Below, piece by piece: positions 17,795-27,452 of a stretch of 64,000 bases of DNA. The stretch is from the NCBI RefSeq assembly GCF_001718195.1, contig NZ_MCNV01000017.1, forward strand, positions 62,001-126,000. Reading direction: 5' to 3'. Within the stretch, counting starts at the first letter, position 1; each line of letters opens with the position of its first letter. The notes beneath the pieces were generated by a model, which was not told the origin of the DNA, searched no databases, and saw only the letters and a program-made list of their open reading frames with translations. This DNA comes from Paraburkholderia nodosa. GTDB taxonomy: Bacteria; Pseudomonadota; Gammaproteobacteria; Burkholderiales; Burkholderiaceae. The translations under genes were made by a program, and so were the position numbers.

Positions 17795-19524
17795 AGCCCG
17801 CCGCTCCTGCACCGCACCGCCTCCCTCACCTGCCTTTCCTGCAGGGACTGCTGCCCTTCAATGCCGCGCAACTGCCGCACGACATCATCGCCGGGATCAC
17901 GCTGGCGGCGCTCGGCATTCCCGAAGTGATGGGATACACGAAAATTGCCGGCACCCCCACCGTAACGGGCCTCTATACGATCCTGCTGCCGCTCGTGGCG
18001 TTCGCAGTATTTGGAGCGTCGCGACAACTGGTCGTCGCCGCCGACTCGGCCACTGCCGCCATTCTCGCGGGTACCTTGACGGCCGTCGCCGCACTCGGCA
18101 GCAAGGACTATGTCGCTCTCACGAGTACAGTCGCCTTGACGGTCGCCGCAATGCTGGTGATCGCGCGTGCTTTTCGTCTGGGTTTTCTGGCCGACTTTCT
18201 TTCCCGCAGCGCGTTGATCGGCTTCCTGACCGGCGTCGGCATCCAGGTCGCAGGAGGCGAGCTTGCCGGCCTGATCGGACTCGCCAGGCAAGGGCATGGG
18301 CCGTTGATGCAGATCGCGTCCGCGTTGCAACGCGTGGCCCAGGCCAATCTTCCGACCACGATGCTCTCGATCGCCGTGCTCGTGGTGATCATCGGCTGCA
18401 AGCGCTTCGTGCCGCGCGCACCGGGTGCGCTGATCGCCGTGATCGGCTCCATCGTGGCAAGCGGCGTGTTCAATTTTGCCGGACATGGCATCGCGGTGAC
18501 GGGCGAAGTACCGGGGGGACTCCCGTCATTGTTCCTCCCACCGTTGCATATGGGCGAGATCAACCAGATACTCATCACCGCCGCCTCATGCTTCATCGTC
18601 ATCATTGCCCAGAGCGCAGCAACGGCACGCGCGTACGCCAATCGCTATAACGAAAGGGGCGACGACAACGCCGATATCATCGGGCTCGCGGCCGCCAACG
18701 CGGCGGCGGCTTTCACGGGAACATTCGTCGTGAACGGCAGCCCGACCAAGACCGAGATGCTCGACGACGCGGGCGGACGCACCCAGGTCGCCCATCTCAC
18801 GACTGCCGCCATCGTGCTGCTGGTGCTGCTATTTCTCACGAGACCGCTGAGCCTGCTCCCTGCCGCCGTGTTGTCGGCCATCGTCTTCATGATCGGCGTA
18901 AAGCTGATCGACGTGAAAGGCATGATCGAACTGTATCGCATGCAGAAGGATGAGCTCGTCGTGGCGTTGCTGACTGCGGGCGTCGTCGTGTTCGTCGACG
19001 TGATGCACGGCATTCTTGCTGCCGTCGTGCTTTCCCTGATCGCGCATGCACGCCACAGCTACCGCCTGCGGACCCGGGTGCTGACGCGAGGCCCCGGCGA
19101 CAGCTGGATCGCGCGACATGTCGAGCCCGATCTGCTCGCCGCACCTGGGATCGTCGTCTACCGTTTCGAAGCAGACCTGTTCTATGCGAACACCGGCCGA
19201 TTCACGGAAGAGGTGCTCAAGCTTGTCAACGAAGCGAGTCCGGGGCTGCGCTGGGTGGTGATCGACGCATCGGAGATCAGCAACATCGACTACACGGCAG
19301 GCAAGACCTTGATCCAGCTAGGCGGCGAACTCGACAAGCACGGTGTGGGCATAGCCGCGGTCGCCCTCCCCTCGGGCGTCCGACACGAAATCGAGCGGTA
19401 CAAGGCACTGCGTGTGAGTGGCGTACATCGCGAGGTCTTTGCAACCGTCGATGCCGCAATCGAGGCGCTACGTGACATTTCGCCGTCTACGTCCTCAACT
19501 TCTCAAGACGCCAAGCCGCAATGA
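17791..19524 (+). CDS. SulP-family anion transporter with STAS domain
   Basis: 577 residues. The transporter core (about residues 15-425) starts with DIIAGITLAALGIPEVMGYTKIAG, the SulP helix-1 signature, and includes GSPTKTEMLDDAGGRTQ. A STAS domain occupies about residues 445-560 (LRWVVIDASEISNIDYTAGKTL). SulP proteins carry sulfate, bicarbonate or dicarboxylates; which one applies is not visible. The 4-base overlap with the channel-like gene points to a joint role, perhaps coupling of anion and potassium movement. Confidence 0.9.
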   Translation: MKPAAPAPHRLPHLPFLQGLLPFNAAQLPHDIIAGITLAALGIPEVMGYTKIAGTPTVTGLYTILLPLVAFAVFGASRQLVVAADSATAAILAGTLTAVAALGSKDYVALTSTVALTVAAMLVIARAFRLGFLADFLSRSALIGFLTGVGIQVAGGELAGLIGLARQGHGPLMQIASALQRVAQANLPTTMLSIAVLVVIIGCKRFVPRAPGALIAVIGSIVASGVFNFAGHGIAVTGEVPGGLPSLFLPPLHMGEINQILITAASCFIVIIAQSAATARAYANRYNERGDDNADIIGLAAANAAAAFTGTFVVNGSPTKTEMLDDAGGRTQVAHLTTAAIVLLVLLFLTRPLSLLPAAVLSAIVFMIGVKLIDVKGMIELYRMQKDELVVALLTAGVVVFVDVMHGILAAVVLSLIAHARHSYRLRTRVLTRGPGDSWIARHVEPDLLAAPGIVVYRFEADLFYANTGRFTEEVLKLVNEASPGLRWVVIDASEISNIDYTAGKTLIQLGGELDKHGVGIAAVALPSGVRHEIERYKALRVSGVHREVFATVDAAIEALRDISPSTSSTSQDAKPQ

Positions 19525-19581
19525 AGCGACCTGAAATGACACAGGTCCGATCCGGCCTTGAATCGAAAATAGGAGTGCTGC

Positions 19582-21036
19582 GTGCCCGATCCCGCTAACA
19601 CAAAGCGCGCCGCCCCCGGCGCAGTTCTCGCTGACCCGGCTACGCCGACGGTGCAGGAAGACCCGTCCACACTCTTTGCGGGGCGTGGCTCGCTGGCCGA
19701 TCGCGTCAGACGGGGCAAGACGGCTCGCAAGGAAGTGCCGCGCGAGAAGCTCGCCGAATGCCGGATTGCAGATCGCGATCCCATCGCACTCCTCGACGCT
19801 TCCAACGTGGGGCGGGTAGTCGAACTGATACCCATCCGTTATGGACGGATGGTCGCGAGTCCCTTCGCGTTCTATCGCGGTGCGGCGCCGCTCATGGCGC
19901 ACGATCTGTCGACGCTGCCGCATTCCAACGTGATCGTGCAACTGGGTGGCGATGCGCACCTGGCCAACTTCGGTCTGTTCGCGAGCCCCGAGCGGCGCGT
20001 TCTGTTCGGCCCCAACGACTTCGACGAGACGCTGCCTGGACCATTCGACTGGGACGTACGCAGACTCGCGACATCGTTCGTGATCGCTGCGCGCGAGCGC
20101 GGATTTACCTTGCGTGACCAGCAACGCATCGTGCGCCGGTTGTGCGCAACCTTCCGCCAACGGCTCGCCGACTTCAGCCGCATGGACACGCTCGACGTCT
20201 GGTACTGCCAGTTCAAGGCGGCGAGCATGCTGGCCATTGCCGATTCCGTCGAAGAAAGGAACAAGGAACTGGCCGTCATCGAAAAGGCAAGACAACAGTC
20301 GTCGCGTACCGTGCTGACTCATGCAACCGAGGTGATCAACGGCAAGCTGCGGATCAAGGATGTCCCGCCCCTCGTGTATCACGTACCGCTGGAGAGCGCG
20401 AGTGACAGCAAGCAGTACAACGCGATGGTACGGCGCTTCTTCGCCGACTACCGGCTGACGCTTCCCGACGACAGGCGCGCACTCTTCGACCGATATGAAC
20501 TGGTGGATGTCGCCATTCGTGTGGTGGGCATCGGCTCGGTTGGAACGCGTTGCTATGAGGCGCTTTTCATGGCCGACGGCGATTGCCCGCTTTTCCTTCA
20601 ACTCAAGGAGGCGCGCGCTTCCGTGCTGGAGGGCTATCTGCCGCCGAGCCGCTACCCCAACCATGGTCAACGTGTGGTCAACGGGCAGCGTCTGCTGCAG
20701 TCCGCCAGTGACATCTTCCTCGGATGGTCGAAGATGCGCCACACCGGCAACGACTTCTACGTGAGGCAATTGCGCGACATGAAGGGCGCCTTCGACTTCA
20801 CGACCTTCGACGTCGAAGATCTCGGCGAGTATGCGGTTTCCTGCGCCCACGCGTTGGCCCATTCGATGGCAAAGGCAGGCGATCCCGCGTTGCTCAGCGG
20901 ATATGCGGGCAAGTCAGCGGTATTCGACGAAGCCATCGTGCGATTCTCGCTCGCCTACGCAGAACAAAATGAGCGGGACTGGGCGGTTTTGAAAGCGGCA
21001 GTCAAGGCGGGACGCATTCAGGTCATTCGTCAATAG
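19582..21036 (+). CDS. DUF2252 protein (kinase-like fold, unknown function)
   Basis: 484 residues, full length for DUF2252 (COG4320). Conserved features include RYGRMVASPFAFYRGAA, VQLGGDAHLANFGLF, FGPNDFDETLPGPFDWDVRRL and LQLKEARASVLE, with HGQRVVNGQRLLQSASDIFLGW near the end. The H-L-x-N-F and N-D-F-D-E motifs recall the catalytic and metal loops of aminoglycoside-kinase-like enzymes, but no substrate is known to me. The start is a GTG 6 bases after AGGAG. It follows the SulP gene by 57 bases and may belong to that operon. Confidence 0.88.
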   Translation: MPDPANTKRAAPGAVLADPATPTVQEDPSTLFAGRGSLADRVRRGKTARKEVPREKLAECRIADRDPIALLDASNVGRVVELIPIRYGRMVASPFAFYRGAAPLMAHDLSTLPHSNVIVQLGGDAHLANFGLFASPERRVLFGPNDFDETLPGPFDWDVRRLATSFVIAARERGFTLRDQQRIVRRLCATFRQRLADFSRMDTLDVWYCQFKAASMLAIADSVEERNKELAVIEKARQQSSRTVLTHATEVINGKLRIKDVPPLVYHVPLESASDSKQYNAMVRRFFADYRLTLPDDRRALFDRYELVDVAIRVVGIGSVGTRCYEALFMADGDCPLFLQLKEARASVLEGYLPPSRYPNHGQRVVNGQRLLQSASDIFLGWSKMRHTGNDFYVRQLRDMKGAFDFTTFDVEDLGEYAVSCAHALAHSMAKAGDPALLSGYAGKSAVFDEAIVRFSLAYAEQNERDWAVLKAAVKAGRIQVIRQ

Positions 21037-21235
21037 GATTCGAGCGCCGTTCAGTCCGGAGCGGTGACGCGCGCCGCTGATGCCCTGCGCGCCGGTTCCG
21101 TAGCCGCCACTCAGCCCTTCATGCCCCCAATCCGTACCGTTGAGCGTCTCCACAACTGTACCGGTACTGTACCGCGAACTGTCGATAAACTGGGTTCCGT
21201 CGAATCTGTCTTCTCTTTCCGGAGCCCCTCGCATC

Positions 21236-21853
21236 ATGCTGCCCGAAATGCTCAGTGCGCTGCCCGCCGGCATGCTTTTCGTCGTGGTCACGACCATCAC
21301 GCCCGGCCCCAATAACACCATGTTGCTCGCTTCCGGCGTCAACTTCGGTTTTCGTCGCACGGTGCCGCACATTCTCGGCATCAGCGCGGGCGTGGTCGTG
21401 CTCATGCTCTCGGTGGGCTTCGGGCTTGGTCAGGTGTTCAGGCACATCCCGTCGCTCTATACCGTGCTGGAGGTCGCGAGCATTGCGTACCTGCTGTATC
21501 TGGCGTGGAAAATCGGCACATCGGGCGACATCAAGGTGAGGAGCGGTGAACACCGTCCCATGCGCTTTCACGAAGCCATCGCGTTCCAGTGGGTCAATCC
21601 CAAGGCGTGGATGATGGTGCTCACGGCCGCCACCACGATCCGCCTTTCCACGAACTTCGGCACCAACACGATGGCGATGGCCTTCCTGTTCTATGTGATT
21701 GGTCTGCCCTGCATCTGCATCTGGGCCGCGTTCGGCACCAGCATGCGGCGTTTTCTGTCGAATCCGCGACGACTGCGCGCCTTCAATGTCTTCATGGCAC
21801 TTTCGCTGCTCGTCTCGCTGTATCCGATGTTTGCGCATTTGCTTCAACATTAA
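21236..21853 (+). CDS. LysE/RhtB-family amino acid exporter
   Basis: 205 residues with about six helices, the usual size for the family. The N-terminal motif VVTTITPGPNNTMLLASGVNFG is the LysE/RhtB signature, and FQWVNPKAWMMVLTA is the conserved third-helix region. Such proteins export amino acids or their analogues by proton exchange. The start is the ATG after CCGGAGC; the open frame continues upstream 32 codons without hydrophobic character. It is a stand-alone gene; polB starts 72 bases later. Confidence 0.9.
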   Translation: MLPEMLSALPAGMLFVVVTTITPGPNNTMLLASGVNFGFRRTVPHILGISAGVVVLMLSVGFGLGQVFRHIPSLYTVLEVASIAYLLYLAWKIGTSGDIKVRSGEHRPMRFHEAIAFQWVNPKAWMMVLTAATTIRLSTNFGTNTMAMAFLFYVIGLPCICIWAAFGTSMRRFLSNPRRLRAFNVFMALSLLVSLYPMFAHLLQH

Positions 21854-21925
21854 GACGACCCGCCGCCCTTCACCCGTTCAAACGCTACAATCGCAAGCGG
21901 GAAACATGGGCGGCGGAGTCACACT

Positions 21926-24301
21926 TTGTCTGAGTTTGAAGCGGGTTTTATTCTCACCCGCCATTGGCGCGATACGGGAGAGCACACCGAGGTCGACTTC
22001 TGGCTCGCGACCGAGGCGGGGCCGCGCCAGCTGCGCCTGCGCCCCCAGCCCTCTGTCGCGTTCGTGCCGGCCGCCCAGGAAGCCGCGGCCCGCGCCGCGC
22101 TGAAGGGCGACGCACGCGCCGAGCTACGCCCGCTCAATTTGTGCGACTTCCAGCGCCGCCCGGTGCTTGGGCTCTATTCCCCGCAATATCGCGCCCTGGC
22201 CGGGCACGCAAAGCGCCTCGCCAAAGCGGGCGTCAACGTCTACGAAGCCGATATCCAGCCGCCGGAGCGCTACATGATGGAGCGCTTCATCACGGCGCCC
22301 GTTCTGTTTCGCGGCGATGCGGGCAGCCCGCAAGAAAGCGGCGTTCTGCTCGAAGGCGAGATGAAACCCGCCAACGGCTATCGCCCGCAGTTGAAACTGG
22401 TGTCGCTCGACATCGAAACGAGCGCCCAGGGCGAGCTTTATTCGATCGCGCTCGAAGGCTGCGGACAACGCCAGGTCTATATGCTCGGCCCCGCAAATGG
22501 CGATGCGAGCCCGATCGACTTCGACTTCGAATACTGCGAAAGCCGCGCGCAGATGCTCGAACGCCTCAACGCATGGATGGCGCAGCACGATCCCGACGCG
22601 ATCATCGGCTGGAATCTCGTGCAGTTCGATCTGCGCGTGTTGCACGCGCACGCCCAGCAAACCGGCGTGCCGCTGCGTCTTGGGCGCGGCGGCGAAGTCA
22701 TGGAGTGGCGCGAACACGGCATGCGCGAGAATCACTTCTTCGCGGGCGCCGCGGGGCGCCTCATCATCGACGGCATCGAGGCGCTGCGCTCGGCCACCTG
22801 GAGCTTCCCGTCGTTCAGCCTCGAATACGTCGCGCAGGCGCTGCTCGGCGAGGGCAAGTCGATCGACAATCCGTATCAGCGCATGGACGAGATCCAGCGC
22901 CGTTTCGACGAAGACAAACCCGCGCTGGCCATCTACAACCTCAAGGACTGCGAGCTGGTCACGCGCGTCTTCGAGAAAACCGAGCTGATGGCATTTCTGC
23001 TCGAACGCGCGTCCGTCACAGGGCTCCCGGTGGATCGAAGCGGCGGTTCGGTCGCCGCGTTCACGCATCTGTATCTGCCGAAAATGCATCGGCTCGGCTA
23101 CGTCGCGCCGAATCTCGGCGACGTGGTGGGCGAAAACAGCCCCGGCGGCTTCGTCATGGACTCGCGCCCCGGCATCTACGATTCGGTGCTCGTGCTCGAT
23201 TACAAGAGCCTCTACCCCTCGATCATCCGCACCTTCCTGATCGATCCCGTCGGGCTCATCGAAGGTCTGAACGATCCCAGCGACGAAGCGTCCGTGCCCG
23301 GCTTTCTCGGCGCGCGCTTCTCGCGCGAGAAGCACTGTCTGCCCGAAATCGTGCGCCAGGTGTGGGAGGGCCGCGAACATGCGAAGCGGCAGCACAATGC
23401 CCCGCTTTCGCAGGCGCTCAAGATCATCATGAACGCGTTTTACGGCGTGCTCGGATCGACCGGTTGCCGCTTTTTCGATCCGCGCCTCGCCTCTTCGATC
23501 ACGATGCGCGGGCACGAGATCATGCGCAGAACCCGTCAGCTGATCGAGGCGCAAGGCTACGACGTGATCTACGGCGACACCGACTCGACCTTCGTCTGGC
23601 TCAAGCACGCGCACAGCGAAGCCGACGCCACGCGCACCGGCAAGCAACTCGTCGAGCACGTCAGCGCCTGGTGGAAGGCCGAACTGCAGGAACGTTTCGG
23701 TCTCCAAAGCGCTCTGGAGCTGCAGTTCGAACGCCACTATTCGCGCTTTCTCATGCCCACGGTGCGCGGCGCGGAAGAAGGCAGCAAGAAGCGCTACGCG
23801 GGCCTCACACTCGCGAAGAACGGCGGCGAAGAAGTCGTGTTCAAGGGCCTCGAAACCGTGCGCACCGACTGGACGCCGCTCGCGCAGGAATTCCAGCGCG
23901 AACTGTACCGGCGCATTTTCCAGCGCGAGCCGTACGTGGAGTACATCCGCGACTATGTGCGGCGCACGCTCAACGGCGAGTTGGACGATCAGCTCGTCTA
24001 CCGCAAGCGCCTGCGGCGGCCGCTCGTCGAGTACCAGCGCAACGTGCCGCCGCACGTGCGGGCAGCCCGCGTCGCGGACGAGTTCAATCGCGCGAAAGGC
24101 CGTCCGCTCCAGTATCAGAACGGCGGCTGGATCAGCTACGTGATGACGACGGCCGGGCCCGAGCCGCTCGAAACGCTAAGTTCTCCGCTCGATTACGCGT
24201 TCTATGTGAGCCGCCAGCTACAGCCGGTTGCGGACGCGATTCTGCCGTTCCTGCGCGAGGATTTCGATACGTTGATGTCGGGGCAGCAGAGTCTGTTTTA
24301 A
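21926..24301 (+). CDS. polB: DNA polymerase II (family B)
   Basis: 791 residues, close to the 783 of Escherichia coli Pol II and alignable along its whole length (opening FEAGFILTRHWRDTGEHTEV). Proofreading motif DIETSA, polymerase motif A (DYKSLYPSIIRTF), motif B (KIIMNAFYGVLG), motif C (YGDTDS) and KKRYAG are all intact, so the enzyme should be active. In enterobacteria Pol II restarts forks and bypasses lesions under SOS control; I saw no clear LexA box just upstream. The start is a TTG 6 bases after GGCGGAG, the only in-frame option before the conserved N-terminus. A 20-base hairpin follows the stop directly. Confidence 0.97.
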   Translation: MSEFEAGFILTRHWRDTGEHTEVDFWLATEAGPRQLRLRPQPSVAFVPAAQEAAARAALKGDARAELRPLNLCDFQRRPVLGLYSPQYRALAGHAKRLAKAGVNVYEADIQPPERYMMERFITAPVLFRGDAGSPQESGVLLEGEMKPANGYRPQLKLVSLDIETSAQGELYSIALEGCGQRQVYMLGPANGDASPIDFDFEYCESRAQMLERLNAWMAQHDPDAIIGWNLVQFDLRVLHAHAQQTGVPLRLGRGGEVMEWREHGMRENHFFAGAAGRLIIDGIEALRSATWSFPSFSLEYVAQALLGEGKSIDNPYQRMDEIQRRFDEDKPALAIYNLKDCELVTRVFEKTELMAFLLERASVTGLPVDRSGGSVAAFTHLYLPKMHRLGYVAPNLGDVVGENSPGGFVMDSRPGIYDSVLVLDYKSLYPSIIRTFLIDPVGLIEGLNDPSDEASVPGFLGARFSREKHCLPEIVRQVWEGREHAKRQHNAPLSQALKIIMNAFYGVLGSTGCRFFDPRLASSITMRGHEIMRRTRQLIEAQGYDVIYGDTDSTFVWLKHAHSEADATRTGKQLVEHVSAWWKAELQERFGLQSALELQFERHYSRFLMPTVRGAEEGSKKRYAGLTLAKNGGEEVVFKGLETVRTDWTPLAQEFQRELYRRIFQREPYVEYIRDYVRRTLNGELDDQLVYRKRLRRPLVEYQRNVPPHVRAARVADEFNRAKGRPLQYQNGGWISYVMTTAGPEPLETLSSPLDYAFYVSRQLQPVADAILPFLREDFDTLMSGQQSLF

Positions 24302-24321
24302 GCGTGCGCCGTCGCGCACGC
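24302..24321. terminator. GC hairpin filling the polB/mocR convergent junction
   Basis: A perfect 8-bp stem (GCGTGCGC and GCGCACGC) with a CGTC loop lies between the two stop codons. It has no T-tract on either strand, so intrinsic termination would be inefficient; it could serve transcripts from both sides or block 3'-exonucleases. Confidence 0.5.
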
Positions 24322-24322
24322 C

Positions 24323-25726
24323 TTAGCGAGCGCGCTCGATGAACCGCCACAGCGCATCGTCCGTCGAATATGGCGCGTTGAAACGAAACCACGCGCTCGC
24401 TTCGTCGTCGGGCCTGAAATACGAGCCAGGCGCGAGCCAGATGCCGTCGCGCAACGCCGCCGTCGCGATCGCGCCGGCCCGTTCGGGTTCGATGGCAAGG
24501 CGCGCCCACACGAACAGCCCCGCGCGCGGCCGGTGGAATATCTCGAGCCCCAGCGCGTCGAGCCGCTCCTCCACGCAGGCATGCGCGGCCTTCAGCCGTT
24601 CGTTCACGAGTTCGACGTGGCGCGCGTGGCGTCCTTCGAGCAAGACCTTGTCGACCATGCGCTCGATGGTCGCCGACGAGGTGAGCCCCACTGCCATCTT
24701 CGCGCGCGCCAGTTCGCGCAGCACATCGCGCTCGGCGACCACATAGCCGCAACGCAGCGAAGGCGTGACCGTCTTCGAAAAGCCGCTGACGTACAGCACG
24801 CGCTGCAAGCCTTCCATCGCCGCGAGCAACGGCGCGCCTGGCGGCGCAAGCTCGCGGCTCACATCGTCCTCGACGACCCACATGCGCTGGCGCTCGGCGA
24901 TCTGCAGCAAGCGGAAGGCGTTCGACATCGCATACGTCGCGCCGGTGGGATTCTGCAGCGTCGTGTTCACGAAGATCGCCTTCGGCTGGTGCGCCGCCAC
25001 CTGGCGCTCGAGCGCCTCGATGTCGAGCCCTGCCGGCGTACGCGGCACGCCATGCACCGTGAGCCCCGCGAGCTTGAGAATCTGCAGCAGATTGCAGTAG
25101 CCGGGGTCTTCCACGAGCACCGTGTCGCCGGGCCGCAGCAGCGTACGCACGATAAGGTCGAGCCCCTGCGTCGCGCCCTGCGTGAGCAGGACGTTCGACA
25201 CCTCGACAGGCAGCCCCTGACGATCGAGCTGCGCCGCGATGCGCTCGCGCAGCGGCGCGTAACCGTACGGGTGCCCGTAGTCGCCAAGACGCACGGCCGG
25301 CACCCGGCTCATGGCGCGCAAGGCGTGCTGCAGGCCGCTTTCGTTGATCCACTCGCCCGGCACCCAGCCGCAGCCCGCCTTGATCGGCACCGAATGATCG
25401 GCGAACACGTCGGAGAGCAGCCAGGTCGCCGTCAGCGTGGGCGGCTGCCAGCCCGCCGCGCTCGCCCGCGCCGACTCGCTGCGGGGCGCCACGCGGTAGC
25501 CCGAGCCGCGCCGCGCGACGACGAAGCCCATCGAAACGAGACGGTTGTACGCCTCGGTCACTGTATAGGTCGATAGTTCGTGCGATTGCGCGAGCTGGCG
25601 CACCGAGGGCAGGAGCGCCCCGGCGCGCAGCGTTTGCGCTTCGATCGCGCGCGCGAAGCCCTGCACGAGCTGCTCGACAAGCGTCGTCGTGACGCCGCGG
25701 CCGCGCTCAAGTTCGAGTTCGATCAT
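24323..25726 (-). CDS. MocR-type regulator (GntR DNA-binding domain fused to aminotransferase fold)
   Basis: 467 residues. A winged-helix GntR domain covers about residues 10-75 (LRAGALLPSVRQLAQSHELSTYTVTEAYNRL), followed by a class I aminotransferase-like domain with NPTGATYAMS and VSGFSKTVTPSLRCGY, where Lys of SGFSK would hold pyridoxal phosphate. Proteins of this class bind PLP and an amino acid and regulate neighbouring metabolism. The transaminase gene diverges from it 171 bases away and is the likely target. The ATG chosen (MIELELERGRG) begins the conserved domain; a 19-codon upstream extension is possible. No clear ribosome site precedes it. Confidence 0.9.
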   Translation of the reverse strand: MIELELERGRGVTTTLVEQLVQGFARAIEAQTLRAGALLPSVRQLAQSHELSTYTVTEAYNRLVSMGFVVARRGSGYRVAPRSESARASAAGWQPPTLTATWLLSDVFADHSVPIKAGCGWVPGEWINESGLQHALRAMSRVPAVRLGDYGHPYGYAPLRERIAAQLDRQGLPVEVSNVLLTQGATQGLDLIVRTLLRPGDTVLVEDPGYCNLLQILKLAGLTVHGVPRTPAGLDIEALERQVAAHQPKAIFVNTTLQNPTGATYAMSNAFRLLQIAERQRMWVVEDDVSRELAPPGAPLLAAMEGLQRVLYVSGFSKTVTPSLRCGYVVAERDVLRELARAKMAVGLTSSATIERMVDKVLLEGRHARHVELVNERLKAAHACVEERLDALGLEIFHRPRAGLFVWARLAIEPERAGAIATAALRDGIWLAPGSYFRPDDEASAWFRFNAPYSTDDALWRFIERAR

Positions 25727-25824
25727 CGGGAAAGCAAGCGTATAGTGCGAGGGAAAACCCGTACGATTCCCGGTGCCGACCAATACAGTTGGCGAGAATT
25801 GTCCAGCACGGTTTGCAGATCAGT

Positions 25825-25839
25825 ATAGAGACTGTCTAT
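25825..25839. promoter_or_regulatory. Candidate operator in the mocR/transaminase divergent region
   Basis: The inverted repeat ATAGA-N5-TCTAT lies midway between the two divergent starts. A further direct repeat TACAGTTG occurs at 25784 and 25862, on both sides of it. MocR proteins usually bind spaced direct repeats, so the direct repeat may be the more relevant signal. This is inference from position. Confidence 0.35.
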
Positions 25840-25897
25840 GCCGTCGTTCAAGCCTCGGCGCTACAGTTGAGCCAAACCTACCTGAGGAGAAGCACGC

Positions 25898-27226
25898 ATG
25901 ACTTCGCGCCCCGTCATCGACGATCTCTCGTCGTTCTGGATGCCCTTCACCGCCAATCGCCAGTTCAAGGCCGCGCCGCGCCTGCTCGAATCGGCCAAGG
26001 GCATGTACTACCGCACGACCGACGGCCGCGAAGTGCTGGACGGCAGCGCGGGCCTCTGGTGTGTGAACGCGGGCCATGCGCGCGAGGAAATCGTCGCGGC
26101 CATCGCCCAGCAGGCCGGTACGCTCGACTTCGCCCCCACGTTCCAGATGGGCCACCCGCTCGCGTTCGAAGCGGCCCAGAAGATCGCCGAAATCATGCCG
26201 GCCGGCCTCGACCGTGTGTTCTTCACGAACTCCGGCTCCGAGTCGGTCGACACCGCACTGAAGATCGCGCTCGCCTACCATCGCGCACGCGGCGAAGGCC
26301 AGCGCACCAAGCTGATCGGCCGCGAGCGCGGCTATCACGGCGTGGGCTTCGGCGGCATTTCGGTGGGCGGCATCGGGCCGAATCGCAAGGCGTTCTCGGG
26401 CCAGCTGCTGCCCGCCGTCGATCATCTGCCGCACACGCACAATCTCGAGCACAACGCGTTCTCGAAGGGCCAGCCGGCCTGGGGCGCCCATCTCGCGGAA
26501 GACCTCGAGCGCATCGTCGCGCTGCACGACGCCTCGACCATCGCCGCCGTGATCGTCGAACCCGTGGCAGGCTCGACCGGCGTGCTGATTCCGCCGCAAG
26601 GCTATCTGCAGCGTCTGCGCGAGATTTGCACGAAGCACGGCATCCTGCTGATTTTCGACGAGGTCATCACGGGCTTCGGGCGCCTCGGCAAGGCCACGGC
26701 CAGCGAGTATTTCGGCGTGACGCCGGACATCATCACCATGGCCAAGGCGATCAACAACGCCGCCGTGCCGATGGGCGGCGTGGCCGCGAGCCGCGCGGTT
26801 CACGACACGATCGTGAATAGCGGCGCGCAGGGCGCAATCGAACTGTTCCACGGCTACACCTATTCGGCGCACCCGCTCGCCGCCGCCGCCGCGATCGCGA
26901 CGCAGGATCTGTATCGCCGCGAGGGCCTGTTCGAGCGCGCCGACGCGCTCGCGCCGAAGTTCGAGGCCGCCGCGCATGCGCTGCGCGGCGAGAAGCACGT
27001 GAAAGACGTGCGCAATCTTGGCCTCGTTGCCGGCGTCGAACTGGACTCGCGCGACGGCGCACCTGGCGCGCGCGCTTACGAGGTTTTCGTGAAGTGCTTC
27101 GAGGCGGGCGTGCTGATCCGTTTCACGGGCGACATCCTGGCGTTCTCGCCGCCGCTCATCGTGACCGAAGAGGAAATCGCACGCCTGTTCGGCACGGTGC
27201 GCGACGTGCTCGCCACGGTGCAGTAA
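25898..27226 (+). CDS. Omega-amino acid (beta-alanine)-pyruvate transaminase
   Basis: 442 residues, a full-length class III aminotransferase. Landmarks are SSFWMPFTANRQFK, GSAGLWCVNAGHAREEI, FFTNSGSESVDTALK, ERGYHGVGFGG, IFDEVITGFGRLG and the PLP lysine in ITMAKAINNAAVPMG. The opening and GLWCVNAGH fit beta-alanine:pyruvate transaminases, which move the amino group of beta-alanine and other omega-amino acids to pyruvate. AGGAGA lies before the ATG. A strong terminator follows 60 bases after the stop. Regulation by the divergent MocR protein is likely. Confidence 0.92.
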   Translation: MTSRPVIDDLSSFWMPFTANRQFKAAPRLLESAKGMYYRTTDGREVLDGSAGLWCVNAGHAREEIVAAIAQQAGTLDFAPTFQMGHPLAFEAAQKIAEIMPAGLDRVFFTNSGSESVDTALKIALAYHRARGEGQRTKLIGRERGYHGVGFGGISVGGIGPNRKAFSGQLLPAVDHLPHTHNLEHNAFSKGQPAWGAHLAEDLERIVALHDASTIAAVIVEPVAGSTGVLIPPQGYLQRLREICTKHGILLIFDEVITGFGRLGKATASEYFGVTPDIITMAKAINNAAVPMGGVAASRAVHDTIVNSGAQGAIELFHGYTYSAHPLAAAAAIATQDLYRREGLFERADALAPKFEAAAHALRGEKHVKDVRNLGLVAGVELDSRDGAPGARAYEVFVKCFEAGVLIRFTGDILAFSPPLIVTEEEIARLFGTVRDVLATVQ

Positions 27227-27286
27227 CGCGCGAGGCGCGAGCTAACGGCTTACGCGCGCCTGCTTTCATTTGGTAATCCGCCGCAA

Positions 27287-27319
27287 GGGCGGCCCGGGCT
27301 CGGGCCGCCCTTTCTTTTT
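27287..27319 (+). terminator. Rho-independent terminator of the transaminase gene
   Basis: A perfect 10-bp stem (GGGCGGCCCG and CGGGCCGCCC) with a GGCT loop is followed at once by TTTCTTTTT. This is the cleanest intrinsic terminator in the window. Confidence 0.93.
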
Positions 27320-27452
27320 CCGGCCGTCGGCGCGCCAGGACCCGGTTCAAGCACAGCGCGCGCCATCGGCGTATCGTTGCCCTATCCGCCATAAGAAACG
27401 CGATTGCGGCGAGCGCGCATCGACCGACGTGCGCTGGCCAGGAGGGAATCTC

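Noticed and set aside
22124..24055. 643-codon open frame antisense to polB
   Set aside because: It is the complement of a fully conserved polymerase gene in GC-rich DNA, has no ribosome site and its product is His/Arg-rich without domain features.
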